The position numbers and the translations under genes are program-made. Below are positions 36,101 through 45,032 of a stretch of 64,000 nucleotides of DNA, piece after piece; the first letter of the stretch is position 1; each line of letters starts with the position of its first letter. Source of the stretch: JBCBDX01 sp039815825 (GTDB taxonomy: Bacteria; Pseudomonadota; Alphaproteobacteria; Rhizobiales; Rhizobiaceae); assembly GCA_039815825.1 (NCBI GenBank), contig JBCBYO010000010.1:40003-104002 (forward strand), in the 5' to 3' direction. The notes under the pieces are model-generated. The model worked only from the letters and a program-made list of their open reading frames with translations, searched no databases and was not told where the DNA came from.

Positions 36101-36679
36101 ATGATTTGGCTCATCCTCGGACTTGCGCTTTTCCTGGGCATTCATACGGCCCAAATGTACTTTGGCACTCAACGTGCCGCGTTCATTGAAAGCCGTGGCG
36201 AGGGCGCTTGGAAGACGCTCTACAGCATCGTGTCTTTTGTCGGCCTTATTTTGCTTGTTTGGGGCTATGGGCAAGCGCGCGTTTCAGATTGGAACCTTTT
36301 CTTCTATGCGACGCCCAATTGGGCTGCCCATCTTTCCATTCCACTGATGTGGGTTGCTTTGGTCTTGTTGGTGGCTTCGCAAATTCCTGCCGGGCGCATA
36401 AAGGCAATGGTCAAACATCCAATGATCCTCGGTGTAAAGATTTGGGCGTTTTCGCATTTGCTCTCCAATGGAGACTTGGCTTCATATCTATTGTTTGGCT
36501 CTTTTTTGGTGTGGGCAATTTTAAACCGAATTTCGGTCAAACGGCGCGGCGATCCGGTTTTCGACAATGTCTCTGTTCGAAATGATGTGATCGCGGGCAT
36601 CGCCGGGTCTGGCCTTTTTGTTATCTTGTACGTATGGGCGCACCTTTATTTGTTTGGGGTAGCACCCTGGCCGGCGTGA
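36101..36679 (+). CDS. NnrU family membrane protein
   Basis: A 192-residue protein with five or six hydrophobic helices. Family marks are the HTAQMYFGTQRAAF segment, AHLSIPLMWVALVLL, and VKHPMILGVKIWAFSHLLSNGD, the last being the most conserved stretch of the NnrU group. NnrU proteins are associated with nitric-oxide/denitrification genes in some alphaproteobacteria, but no denitrification gene is present here and related proteins occur widely in non-denitrifiers. It starts 20 bases after bacA and is probably co-transcribed. Confidence 0.88.
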   Translation: MIWLILGLALFLGIHTAQMYFGTQRAAFIESRGEGAWKTLYSIVSFVGLILLVWGYGQARVSDWNLFFYATPNWAAHLSIPLMWVALVLLVASQIPAGRIKAMVKHPMILGVKIWAFSHLLSNGDLASYLLFGSFLVWAILNRISVKRRGDPVFDNVSVRNDVIAGIAGSGLFVILYVWAHLYLFGVAPWPA

Positions 36680-36753
36680 TCTTGCCAGTACGACTGGCAA
36701 TCCAGCCCGGTTAGCGCTAAGTGCGCGTCAAACGGTGTTCAGGATGATGATTG

Positions 36754-37425
36754 ATGTCCAATGACAGCTTTATTCGCGAGGTTGATGAAGAACTTCGCAC
36801 CGACAAGTTAAAAGATTTTTGGTCACGCTACGGTCTTCTTATCGTGGGCGGCGCGATAGCCATTGCGCTTGGCACCGCAGCTTGGGTGGGCTGGCAGTCA
36901 TATACGACCAGTCAGGCAAACGCGTCTGGTGACCGTTACCTAGAGGCATTGAATTTGGCCAGCGAGGGCAATTCGCAAGAAGCACTGCAAAAGTTGGCCG
37001 AACTGGAAGCCGATGGCTACGGGCAATATGCAGTTTTGGCGCGTATGCGAGCAGCCAGTGAACGTCATAACGCTGGCAATACAGAGCAAGCCATTGCCGA
37101 TTTCGACGCTGTAGCAGCCGACAATTCCGTTCCGATCACCTTGCGTGAGGCGGCGCGCCTGAGAGCCGCCTATTTGTTGATTGACTTTGGAACCTATCAG
37201 GATGTTGCCCAACGGGCAGAACCGCTCACCGCAGCAGATGACGCTTTCCGCCATTCTGCGCGCGAAGTGCTTGCGCTGGCAGCTTGGAAGGATGGCCGGG
37301 CCGACGACGCGTTGTTGCTCATCGATGAGCTGCTGAGCGACGTTCAGGTGCCTGCGGGCGTGGCGCAAAGAGCCACCGTCATTCGCGATCTGATCATTTC
37401 CAGCGGTAGAGTGTCGCAAGGGTGA
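36754..37425 (+). CDS. YfgM-like membrane-anchored TPR protein
   Basis: A 223-residue protein with one N-terminal membrane helix (residues 24-45) preceded by FIREVDEELRTDKLKDFW, and a periplasmic TPR-like region. This matches the YfgM/TPR_21 group, which in E. coli is an ancillary subunit near the SecYEG translocon and next to the outer-membrane assembly protein BamB. Here no bamB is present before der; the usual order YfgM-BamB-Der has lost the middle gene or it lies elsewhere. The stop overlaps the der GTG by four bases. Confidence 0.82.
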   Translation: MSNDSFIREVDEELRTDKLKDFWSRYGLLIVGGAIAIALGTAAWVGWQSYTTSQANASGDRYLEALNLASEGNSQEALQKLAELEADGYGQYAVLARMRAASERHNAGNTEQAIADFDAVAADNSVPITLREAARLRAAYLLIDFGTYQDVAQRAEPLTAADDAFRHSAREVLALAAWKDGRADDALLLIDELLSDVQVPAGVAQRATVIRDLIISSGRVSQG

Positions 37426-38855
37426 GCTTTGCCCTCGCCATCGTGGGTCGCCCCAATGTCGGAAAATCGACGCTGTTTAATCGGCTCGTCGGGCGAAAAC
37501 TTGCGCTGGTCGATGACCAACCAGGTGTAACCCGTGATCGGCGGCGCCACGAAGCACGGCTGGTGGATCTGCGTTTTGATGTCATTGACACGGCAGGCTT
37601 GGAAGAGGGCGATGTAAGCACGTTGCCGGGCCGGATGCGGAGCCAAACGCGCGTAGCGGTAGAGGAGGCGGACATTGCCCTTTTTGTCGTCGATGCCAAA
37701 ACGGGACTGACCGCTGCCGACGAGAAATTTGCTGACATTCTGCGTCGCACCGGCAAGCCGGTAGTGTTGGTGGCCAACAAGGCCGAAGCGCGGGGCGCCG
37801 AGGGCGGCATCTACGATGCCTATTCACTTGGCCTCGGTGAGCCCGTCCAAATCTCCGCTGAGCATGGACAAGGGATGCTGGATCTGCGCGACGCGATCGT
37901 CGAGGCCATTGGTGAGGAGCGTGCGCTGGCCCATGAAGATGAAGATCTTTCAGCTGACGAAGCCATCGCCGATATCGACGTTGAGTTGGACGATGAGGGT
38001 GAGGTTATCGAGCCCGATTATGACGAGACGAAACCGCTGCGGATTGCGATCGTCGGTCGACCCAATGCCGGTAAATCGACGCTGATTAACAAGCTGGTCG
38101 GCGAGGACCGGCTGCTGACTGGTCCCGAAGCGGGCATTACCCGTGATTCCATTTCCGTTGATTGGGAGTGGCAAGGTCGAAAAATCAGGTTGCACGATAC
38201 CGCCGGCATGCGGCGCAAATCCAAGGTTCAGGATCGCCTGGAGAAAATGTCAGTTTCTGACGGGCTCCGGGCAATTCGTTTTGCAGAAGTGGTTGTCATC
38301 TTACTGGATGCGCAGATACCGCTCGAAAAGCAGGATCTACAGATCGTCGACCTGATCGCGCGGGAGGGTCGCGCACCCGTCATCGCTTTCAATAAGTGGG
38401 ATCTTATCCAGGATAAGCAGGCCACCTTGAAGCATTTGCACGAACGTACCCGTACGTTGCTGCCGCAAATCAAGGGCGTGCGCGCCATCCCGGTGTCGGC
38501 TGAAACCGGTAAGGGATTGGACAATTTGCTGCCGGAGATCGTTGCGACCCATAAAATCTGGAACCGGCGCATATCCACTGCGAAGTTGAACCGCTGGTTG
38601 GAGGCTGTGACATCGCATCACCCGCCACCGGCGGTTTCAGGCCGCCGTTTGCGCCTGAAATACATGACACAGGTGAAAAGCCGCCCACCAGGGTTTGTAA
38701 TCAGCGTTTCCAGGCCCGATGCGCTTCCGGCAGCCTATACGCGATATTTGAAGAACGGCCTGCGGGACACGTTTGACTTGCCGGGTGTGCCGATCCGCCT
38801 CCACTTGCGCACAAGTGACAATCCGTTCGCAGGCCGCGCCAAGAAAAAGCGCTGA
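37422..38855 (+). CDS. der: Ribosome biogenesis GTPase Der (EngA)
   Basis: A 477-residue protein with two tandem GTPase domains and a C-terminal KH-like domain, acting in 50S assembly. G1 motifs GRPNVGKST and GRPNAGKST, G3 DTAGLEEG and DTAGMRRKSK, and G4 NKAE and NKWD are all seen. An acidic linker of about 40 residues (EDEDLSADEAIADIDVELD region) separates the two domains. Translation begins at a GTG within the stop of the preceding gene, giving tight coupling. Confidence 0.97.
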   Translation: MSFALAIVGRPNVGKSTLFNRLVGRKLALVDDQPGVTRDRRRHEARLVDLRFDVIDTAGLEEGDVSTLPGRMRSQTRVAVEEADIALFVVDAKTGLTAADEKFADILRRTGKPVVLVANKAEARGAEGGIYDAYSLGLGEPVQISAEHGQGMLDLRDAIVEAIGEERALAHEDEDLSADEAIADIDVELDDEGEVIEPDYDETKPLRIAIVGRPNAGKSTLINKLVGEDRLLTGPEAGITRDSISVDWEWQGRKIRLHDTAGMRRKSKVQDRLEKMSVSDGLRAIRFAEVVVILLDAQIPLEKQDLQIVDLIAREGRAPVIAFNKWDLIQDKQATLKHLHERTRTLLPQIKGVRAIPVSAETGKGLDNLLPEIVATHKIWNRRISTAKLNRWLEAVTSHHPPPAVSGRRLRLKYMTQVKSRPPGFVISVSRPDALPAAYTRYLKNGLRDTFDLPGVPIRLHLRTSDNPFAGRAKKKR

Positions 38856-39002
38856 CAGTTGCCTGCCGATTACAATCACTAACAATTTCTGACCACGCCT
38901 TTAACGGCCCATCAAGGTTAATGCTTCATTGTCGCCTTAATCAAAGAGTTGGTGTGTGTTGACATCAGCTCTCGTGAAGAGTGTGTGTATCGGAGTATTA
39001 AA

Positions 39003-40184
39003 GTGCCTATCGCCTTTCCGCGGGCCCCACGTGGCCTTGCCTCTCTATCCCAGAAAATCGGTCTCTCCCTTGCCTGTAGCGCAGCGTTATTAGCGTCGTC
39101 GCCGAGCGAGATCTCACTCCAAGACATGTCGGCCTTTATCGCTGGCGGTGACATGCCAGCCAGTCAACGATGGCAGACCCATATGACGCGCTCCGGCGTC
39201 GGTGCCATTCATGCTGCTGAAGCCCGATTTGCCTCCGACCCGATTGTGACAGGCTCGATCAGCCATAATGCGGGCGCGCGCCCGATCGCGGTTTCGGCGC
39301 AAAAGTCCATCGCACCTGACACGCCCGATGAAGAACGTATCAATCGTTCAACCAAGACCGGTCGCGTGGCCGCTGTTGTACCAACAGCGCCGCCGAAAGC
39401 GTTTTCAGCCGGTTCAGTGCTCCATCGTGAATCGTTCCTTCTTCGTCCTGCAGTGAACGATGAGAACAAAATGATTTTCACCCAGCCGGACGATGCACTG
39501 GACGGAAACGAAATCCAGGTCGCGACGGCTTTCCACAAAAAGGTCGAAAAACCCGTCAGCCCCGGCGTTTCTCCGCTTATTGCTGACTTGGTGAACAACC
39601 CTGTCCCCGACATTTTGGCTACGGCCTACGCGCCGGCAGCGCCGGACTTTGCGCGCGAATCGCCCTTTGCCAGTCTTTTGAAGGAAGAAGAACCGGCAGG
39701 CGGGCGCTTCGTGCCCCGAACTCGCAAAAACGACTATACATGGGCCGATGATCCATTGCCTGCACATGTTTTTTCCGAGAAACAACAAAAATGCCTGGCA
39801 GAAGGTATCTATTTTGAGGCGCGCGGAGAGGTGAAACTCGGCCAGGCTGCCGTTGCGCAAGTAATCTTGAACCGCGTCAGAAACCCTACTTTCCCGAGCA
39901 CGATTTGCGGCGTGGTCTACCAAAATGACCATTGGCGCAACCGCTGCCAGTTCTCTTTTGCCTGCGATGGCATCCGTGACCGCATCAATTCGCCTTATCA
40001 TTGGAAGCTCGCCAAAGAGATCGCCATGGCGGTTACCGCCGGGAAAATTTGGTTGGATGATGTCGGTTCATCGACCCATTATCATGCGAATTATGTGTCG
40101 CCCCGCTGGGCGCGCGCCATGGAACGGGTGTCAAAAATCGGCCTGCATATCTTCTATAGAACCAGCGACGGTGGTTGGGGCTGA
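39003..40184 (+). CDS. SleB-type cell wall hydrolase
   Basis: A 393-residue protein with an N-terminal hydrophobic segment (about residues 17-35), a long low-complexity linker of some 220 residues, and a C-terminal Hydrolase_2 domain. The domain shows CLAEGIYFEARGE with the catalytic Glu, AVAQVILNRVRNPTFPSTICGVVYQ in part, and CQFSFACDG, as in SleB/CwlJ lytic transglycosylase-like enzymes; in non-sporulating alphaproteobacteria these remodel peptidoglycan. The GTG at 39003 has GGAG upstream; an upstream open stretch from 38949 adds an unlikely polar leader. Confidence 0.85.
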   Translation: MPIAFPRAPRGLASLSQKIGLSLACSAALLASSPSEISLQDMSAFIAGGDMPASQRWQTHMTRSGVGAIHAAEARFASDPIVTGSISHNAGARPIAVSAQKSIAPDTPDEERINRSTKTGRVAAVVPTAPPKAFSAGSVLHRESFLLRPAVNDENKMIFTQPDDALDGNEIQVATAFHKKVEKPVSPGVSPLIADLVNNPVPDILATAYAPAAPDFARESPFASLLKEEEPAGGRFVPRTRKNDYTWADDPLPAHVFSEKQQKCLAEGIYFEARGEVKLGQAAVAQVILNRVRNPTFPSTICGVVYQNDHWRNRCQFSFACDGIRDRINSPYHWKLAKEIAMAVTAGKIWLDDVGSSTHYHANYVSPRWARAMERVSKIGLHIFYRTSDGGWG

Positions 40185-40317
40185 TCAAGTAAAGACCCTC
40201 CCAATTCGCAATTGCACAAATTGGCGACTGGCAACGGGCTGCGACCTTTTGATAAGGTCGTATTAAGCCATTGAAATTTAACAAAAATAAATGTCGCAAC
40301 CCAAGCGGTGACTCGGG
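40185..40317. other. Intergenic region with two small hairpins
   Basis: CCAATT/AATTGG (40201-40224) and CGACCTT-TTGAT-AAGGTCG (40242-40260) are inverted repeats after the wall hydrolase stop. The second may end that transcript but lacks a T run. No gene is seen. Confidence 0.45.
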
Positions 40318-40346
40318 TTGACGCTGCCCATCCACAAAACTATGTT
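40318..40346 (+). promoter_or_regulatory. Probable sigma-70 promoter of the atp (F0) operon
   Basis: TTGACG at 40318-40323, a 17-base spacer and TATGTT at 40341-40346, about 37 bases upstream of the first gene of the F0 operon. The spacing and hexamers fit a vegetative promoter. Confidence 0.6.
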
Positions 40347-40383
40347 GCCGCCGACTTCAGAGGCTATCTCAGAGCGTGTGTAA

Positions 40384-40770
40384 ATGGCGTCCGGCAACCA
40401 AAAACGTTTTCCGGAAGACAATAACGCAAGTTCAGGTACGCAAGCCAACCTCGATGAGCGTCGCGCATCACTCGAGGCCAAGATTGCAGCCAAGGTAATC
40501 AATGAAGAAAAGAAACTGGAAGCGGACAACGCTGCAACGGCCCCGGGTGTGGCTAAAGCGTTCAAGCTTTCAAGCGAATTTATTGCCGGTGTGGTAGCAG
40601 GCGCGGGGCTTGGTTATCTCATCGACACATTTGCGGGAACAACCCCTTGGGGGATGATCATTTTCCTGCTTTTGGGGTTCGCAGCAGGCGTCATGAATGT
40701 TTTGCGTTCAGCGGGGCTTGTGGCACAGGCAAACTACGCTAAACCGCCCGATGAACGTGGCGAACAGTAA
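40384..40770 (+). CDS. atpI: AtpI-like ATP synthase assembly protein
   Basis: A 128-residue protein: a charged, coiled-coil-like first half (ANLDERRASLEAKIAAK) and two membrane helices in the second half (LSSEFIAGVVAGAGLGYLID, then WGMIIFLLLGFAAGVMNVLR). This is the alphaproteobacterial AtpI type, thought to help c-ring assembly. It is first in the F0 operon, 11 bases before atpB. Confidence 0.9.
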   Translation: MASGNQKRFPEDNNASSGTQANLDERRASLEAKIAAKVINEEKKLEADNAATAPGVAKAFKLSSEFIAGVVAGAGLGYLIDTFAGTTPWGMIIFLLLGFAAGVMNVLRSAGLVAQANYAKPPDERGEQ

Positions 40771-40781
40771 GGGACGAAAAA

Positions 40782-41534
40782 TTGGCCAACGATCCAATCT
40801 CCCAATTTAAGGTCAAAGACATTATTCCGCTGGAAAATATTGCGGGCCTTGATCTGTCTTTCACCAATGCATCCTTGTTCATGGTTGCGACGGTTGCAGC
40901 ATCCTCTGCATTCCTTTTCTTCGGAAGCGCAAACCGCGCAATGGTGCCGACCCGGCTCCAATCTATGACTGAAATGGCCTACGAGTTCGTGGCAAGCATG
41001 TTGCGAGATGCTGCCGGATCACAGGGTATGAAGTTTTTCCCCTTTGTGTTTTCTTTGTTCATGTTTGTCCTGGTGGCAAACCTTTTCGGTATGGTTCCCT
41101 ACTTCTTTACCGTCACCAGCCAGATCATCGTGACCTTCGCATTGGCGATGCTCGTGATTGGTACGGTCACTGTTTACGGTTTTATGAAGCATGGTCCTAA
41201 GTTTCTCGGCCTTTTCGTACCGGACGGTGTCCCGGGATACGTATTGCCGCTGGTTGTACCCATTGAAATCATCTCATTCCTGTCACGCCCAATTTCCCTT
41301 TCAGTCCGTCTGTTCGCGAACATGCTCGCGGGCCACATCACTCTGAAGGTTTTCGCGGGCTTTGTCGCATCCATGTCAGCGTTGGGTTTTGTCGGCGTCG
41401 TTGGTGCCGTATTGCCGTTGATCATGACGGTCGCGATCACCGCGCTGGAATTCCTGGTGTCCTTCCTGCAAGCCTACGTCTTTACGGTGCTGACTTGCAT
41501 GTACCTGAATGATGCATTGCATCCGAGCCACTGA
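40782..41534 (+). CDS. atpB: ATP synthase F0 subunit a
   Basis: A 250-residue membrane subunit forming the proton half-channels. Landmarks are ANLFGMVPYFFTVTSQIIVTF and the functional helix SLSVRLFANMLAGHITLKVF with the essential Arg, plus the late FLQAYVFTVLTCMYLNDA. The start is a TTG (MANDPISQFKVKDIIPL), preceded by AGGGACG. Length is normal for alphaproteobacteria. Confidence 0.97.
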   Translation: MANDPISQFKVKDIIPLENIAGLDLSFTNASLFMVATVAASSAFLFFGSANRAMVPTRLQSMTEMAYEFVASMLRDAAGSQGMKFFPFVFSLFMFVLVANLFGMVPYFFTVTSQIIVTFALAMLVIGTVTVYGFMKHGPKFLGLFVPDGVPGYVLPLVVPIEIISFLSRPISLSVRLFANMLAGHITLKVFAGFVASMSALGFVGVVGAVLPLIMTVAITALEFLVSFLQAYVFTVLTCMYLNDALHPSH

Positions 41535-41598
41535 TCGGATAGGCGACGCGCAAAATTAAACACTTACTCAATTCACGCAAATCCAAAGGAGCAAACTC

Positions 41599-41826
41599 AT
41601 GGAAGCGGAAGCAGCAAAATATCTCGGCGCAGGTCTTGCATGTCTTGGCATGGCCGGCACAGCATTGGGCCTTGGCAACATCTTCGGCAGCTACCTTTCA
41701 GGCGCGCTGCGCAACCCGTCTGCAGCTGACGGCCAATTCGGCCGCTTGATCTTCGGCTTTGCCGTGACAGAAGCGCTGGGCATTTTCTCGCTCCTGATCG
41801 CGCTTCTTCTGCTCTTCGCTGTTTAA
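41599..41826 (+). CDS. atpE: ATP synthase F0 subunit c
   Basis: A 75-residue two-helix proteolipid. Helix 1 is the glycine-rich GAGLACLGMAGTALGLGNIFG, the polar loop is LRNPSA, and helix 2 carries the ion-binding Glu in FAVTEALGIFSLL. No sodium-type motif is seen, so it is proton-coupled. AAAGGAG precedes the ATG, stronger than the other sites of the operon, in line with the need for 10-15 copies per complex. Confidence 0.97.
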   Translation: MEAEAAKYLGAGLACLGMAGTALGLGNIFGSYLSGALRNPSAADGQFGRLIFGFAVTEALGIFSLLIALLLLFAV

Positions 41827-41843
41827 TACGGCCTTCGAGTATC

Positions 41844-41867
41844 AACGAGGCGCAAATGCGCCTCGTT
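41844..41867 (+). terminator. Intercistronic hairpin after atpE
   Basis: AACGAGGCGCA, AA, TGCGCCTCGTT is a perfect 11-bp inverted repeat 17 bases past the atpE stop, followed by TCAAG rather than a long T run. It is more likely to protect the upstream atpE message or attenuate partly than to stop transcription, since atpF' follows on the same strand. Confidence 0.6.
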
Positions 41868-41903
41868 TCAAGCTGATAGTTTTCCTGCCTCACTGGATCG
41901 ACC

Positions 41904-42446
41904 ATGTTGATATCCAAAGCTTTTGCAGCTGGCGGCGATGCCGCACAATCCGCAGCCGATAGCGGTGTTTTTCCACCGTTTGATAGCTCAACATTTGCCT
42001 CGCAGCTGTTTTGGTTGGCGATAACTTTCGGCTTTTTCTATTGGTTTATTTCCAAAGTTATTTCGCCTCGTATCGGTGAAATCTTGGAAACGAGGCAAGA
42101 TCGAATCGCACAAGATTTGGCCAAGGCGCAAGATTTGTCAGATGAGACAAATGCTGCAATCGCGGCCTATGAGCAGGATTTGGCTACGGCCAAGGCAAAT
42201 GCGGGCGAAATTGGTCAAAAAGCGCGCGATAAGGCAAAAGCCGAAGCGGAAGCCGAGCGTGCTAAAGTTGATGATGAGCTCGCTGCAAAGCTTTCCGAAG
42301 CTGAGGCGCGCATCGCCGAAATTCGTGCCAAGGCGATGGGTGAGGTGGGTACAATCGCCGAAGATACGGCCGCCGAGCTTGTTGACAAGCTTGTGGGCAT
42401 GAGCGTTTCGAAGGCTGATATGACAAAAGCGATTTCTGGCAACTGA
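41904..42446 (+). CDS. atpG: ATP synthase F0 subunit b'
   Basis: A 180-residue peripheral stalk subunit. One membrane helix (FASQLFWLAITFGFFYWFIS) is followed by a long Ala/Glu/Lys-rich coiled coil starting RIGEILETRQDRIAQDL. A 30-residue leader precedes the helix, as is common in b' of alphaproteobacteria. Two b-type genes in tandem (this and atpF) are the norm in this class and in phototrophs. Confidence 0.93.
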   Translation: MLISKAFAAGGDAAQSAADSGVFPPFDSSTFASQLFWLAITFGFFYWFISKVISPRIGEILETRQDRIAQDLAKAQDLSDETNAAIAAYEQDLATAKANAGEIGQKARDKAKAEAEAERAKVDDELAAKLSEAEARIAEIRAKAMGEVGTIAEDTAAELVDKLVGMSVSKADMTKAISGN

Positions 42447-42462
42447 GAAGACGGTAGACACA

Positions 42463-42945
42463 ATGCTTGATGCTACATCCTGGACTTTCATTGGTCTGAT
42501 CATTTTCTTGGGCTTGCTCGTTTATTTGAAGGTGCCTGGTTTTGTGACCAAAGCGCTGGACAATCGTGCCGATAAAATTCGCAATGAATTGGAAGAGGCG
42601 CGCCGCCTTCGGGAAGAAGCGCAGCAGATGCTTGCTGAGTATCAGCGAAAGCGTCAAGACGCTGAGAAGGAAGCTGAAGAAATCGTGACTGCGGCTAAAA
42701 AAGAAGCCGAACAGATTGCGGTTGAGGCCAAGCAGAAAACCGAAGAATATGTGGCACGTCGCACAGCAATGGCTGAGCAGAAAATTGCACAAGCCGAAGC
42801 CGACGCCATAAACGATGTGCGCAACGCTTCTGTCGATATTGCTATTGAGGCAGCGGGAAAGCTACTTGATACAAAAATGACGGCCAAGACATCCGGCGAC
42901 CTGTTCAAAGATGCGCTGGCGCAAGTAAAGTCAAACCTGAACTGA
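42463..42945 (+). CDS. atpF: ATP synthase F0 subunit b
   Basis: A 160-residue peripheral stalk subunit with a membrane helix at residues 5-25 (WTFIGLIIFLGLLVYLKVPG) and an acidic/basic coiled coil beginning ALDNRADKIRNELEEARRLR. It is the last gene of the F0 operon, 16 bases after b'. The F1 genes are not in the window, as expected for this class, where the two operons are separate. Confidence 0.95.
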   Translation: MLDATSWTFIGLIIFLGLLVYLKVPGFVTKALDNRADKIRNELEEARRLREEAQQMLAEYQRKRQDAEKEAEEIVTAAKKEAEQIAVEAKQKTEEYVARRTAMAEQKIAQAEADAINDVRNASVDIAIEAAGKLLDTKMTAKTSGDLFKDALAQVKSNLN

Positions 42946-42968
42946 CTTTCGGCCAACCCACTGCGTCA

Positions 42969-43637
42969 TCAAAACAGTGTTGATTGGCGAAATGGCGCAA
43001 AGCTCAAGCGGTGGACGCGTTTAACCCCCCCATTTTCCTTGATTGCTGTTTGATGCGTCTTGGCGGACCCATATCCCTTGTGGGACGCAAACCCATAGGC
43101 CGGGTTTTCCTCATGCAGCGCAACAAGCATGCGATCTCGCGTTACTTTCGCGATGATAGAAGCCGCGGCAATTGCCATGCTCTTGCCGTCACCGCCAATC
43201 ACAGCCTGTGCCTTCAGGTTTGTTGGTAGACCAACGGGAACATCACGCCCATCAAAAAGCGCGGCATCAGGGGTTCTGGATAGGCGTGTCGTCGCAATGC
43301 GCATAGCGGCCAAGCTGGCTTGGCGAATATTGATGACGTCGATTGTTTCAGCACTTTGGCTCGCAATTCCGATAGCAAGTGCATTTTCATGGATAGTCTC
43401 AAACAGCTGGTTTCGACGCGTTTCGGTGAGCGTCTTGGAGTCATTTAAGCCTTTGATCTCCAATCCAAGCGGAAGGATCACAGCCGCCGCGACCACAGGT
43501 CCGGCAAGCGGGCCGCGCCCCGCTTCATCACAACCAGCTACGAAGCCTTCGTCGCCGTCTAAAATAGCGTGTTCGTAAAAATAGTCGGGCAAAGAAACCA
43601 GCCGGTGTACCTGAAACGATAAGGGGACGTGTTCCAT
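42969..43637 (-). CDS. rnhB: Ribonuclease HII
   Basis: A 222-residue enzyme that nicks RNA-DNA hybrids at ribonucleotides. The DEDD centre is visible as FVAGCDEAGRGPLAGPVV (Asp-Glu), ALFDGRDVP (Asp) and IIAKVTRDRML (Asp). The C-terminal YGFASHKGYGSAKTHQ is diagnostic of type HII. The ATG at 43637 (MEHVPLSFQ) is chosen over one two codons upstream. It is convergent with atpF, the usual order in Hyphomicrobiales. Confidence 0.95.
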   Translation of the reverse strand: MEHVPLSFQVHRLVSLPDYFYEHAILDGDEGFVAGCDEAGRGPLAGPVVAAAVILPLGLEIKGLNDSKTLTETRRNQLFETIHENALAIGIASQSAETIDVINIRQASLAAMRIATTRLSRTPDAALFDGRDVPVGLPTNLKAQAVIGGDGKSMAIAAASIIAKVTRDRMLVALHEENPAYGFASHKGYGSAKTHQTAIKENGGVKRVHRLSFAPFRQSTLF

Positions 43638-43763
43638 GCACACCGGCTGTAATCAAGCCAATTGGGGAGCGCAGCCCGTCTGGACAGGTGACGGTTCGGC
43701 AGGCGCTGCGCTTTCCCAAGACGTCCGATTGGGGAATGGACGGGCTTGAAAGCAATTTGAAAC

Positions 43764-44927
43764 TCACAGTAGGGCCAACTGCTCACCTTGCGCTTGGCCG
43801 CCGGTAAAAAGGTCTGTCCGTAACTGCCGAACACGTCCCGACAGACCAAGGCGCTTGGTCGCCAATTGCATACGACGTGAAATCTGCCAGGCATAAGGGC
43901 CTGTACCCTTCATGCGGGCCGACCAATTGGCATCATAGTCCTTACCGCCGCGCATCGAACGAACCAGCGAAAGTACATGTCGGTAACGTTCCGGATAGTG
44001 CCGCAAGAGCCATTCTTTGAAGATTGGTGCGACCTCCAATGGTAGCCGAAGGATCACATGGCTGGCATAGAGCGCACCTTGTGCCGCCGCTGCATCCAAA
44101 ATCCTTTCTATCTCATGGTCGTTAAGGCCCGGAATAATGGGTGCAACCAGGACGCCAGTCGGAATGCCGGCATCCGTCAAAGCTTTTATGGTCTCCAACC
44201 GTTTTGTGGGCGTTGATGCACGCGGCTCCATTGTACGGGCAAGACGCCTGTCCATGGTCGTCACAGAAAGCATCACGCTCACCAATCCATTGGCTGCCAT
44301 ACGTTGCAAAATATCGATGTCACGCTGGATCATTGCGCCCTTTGTCGTGATCATCACTGGATGATTGTGGCGTTCCAGCACTTCCAAAATTGAGCGCATA
44401 ACCATCCAATCCTTCTCGATAGGCTGATAAGGGTCGGTATTTGTGCCGATAGCGATTGGCTTTGGCTCATACCCCGGGCGGGTAATTTCCTTCTCCAAAA
44501 TGCGGGCCAAGTCGGGCTTTGCAAAAAGGCGCGCCTCAAAATCGACCCCAGCCGAAAGCCCCTGATAAGTATGAGAAGGGCGAGCAAAGCAATAGACACA
44601 TCCATGCTCACAGCCGCGATAAGGATTAACGGACCGCTCAAACGGTACATCCGGTGATTGGTTTCGCGTCAGCGCTGAACGCGCCTGTTCAACCTGAACA
44701 TCAGTTTTGAACGGCGGTAATTCCTCCAAAGACTGCCAACCATCATCTAAAGGAACGCGAGTAAGCAGTTCAAAACGCCCAGTGGGATTGATCTGACTGG
44801 CTCTGCCACGCACTTGTCTATCGGTTAGCCGCATTCCGGCGCGCTCAATCACATGATTGGCGCGTTGCACACTGGTTTCAGCATCGCTGCCGAAAGCTTG
44901 GACATCTGCTTGATTGATCGCTTCCAT
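43764..44927 (-). CDS. PA0069-family radical SAM protein
   Basis: A 387-residue radical SAM protein. The 4Fe-4S motif is RGCEHGCVYCFARP (Cx3CxxC), preceded by the family segment NPYRGC. TKGAMIQRDIDIL and GTNTDPYQPIEKDW follow, as in spore photoproduct lyase-like Rv2578c/PA0069 proteins. The reaction is unknown. The ATG at 44927 has AGGA seven bases upstream; a TTG at 44960 is a possible longer start. It is divergent from the small glycosyltransferase gene. Confidence 0.9.
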   Translation of the reverse strand: MEAINQADVQAFGSDAETSVQRANHVIERAGMRLTDRQVRGRASQINPTGRFELLTRVPLDDGWQSLEELPPFKTDVQVEQARSALTRNQSPDVPFERSVNPYRGCEHGCVYCFARPSHTYQGLSAGVDFEARLFAKPDLARILEKEITRPGYEPKPIAIGTNTDPYQPIEKDWMVMRSILEVLERHNHPVMITTKGAMIQRDIDILQRMAANGLVSVMLSVTTMDRRLARTMEPRASTPTKRLETIKALTDAGIPTGVLVAPIIPGLNDHEIERILDAAAAQGALYASHVILRLPLEVAPIFKEWLLRHYPERYRHVLSLVRSMRGGKDYDANWSARMKGTGPYAWQISRRMQLATKRLGLSGRVRQLRTDLFTGGQAQGEQLALL

Positions 44928-45032
44928 GATCACATCCTGTCGAGTCGTGGTCGATGACAATATTCCTATCTCTGAAAAGAGAACATTACAAGAACAAATT
45001 TAGACTGGTCTCATGTTGCAGGGCAGCATAAG

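Noticed and set aside
40242..40260. Hairpin before the atp promoter as a rho-independent terminator
   Set aside because: The stem is only seven base pairs and no T run follows; kept only as a note in the intergenic entry.
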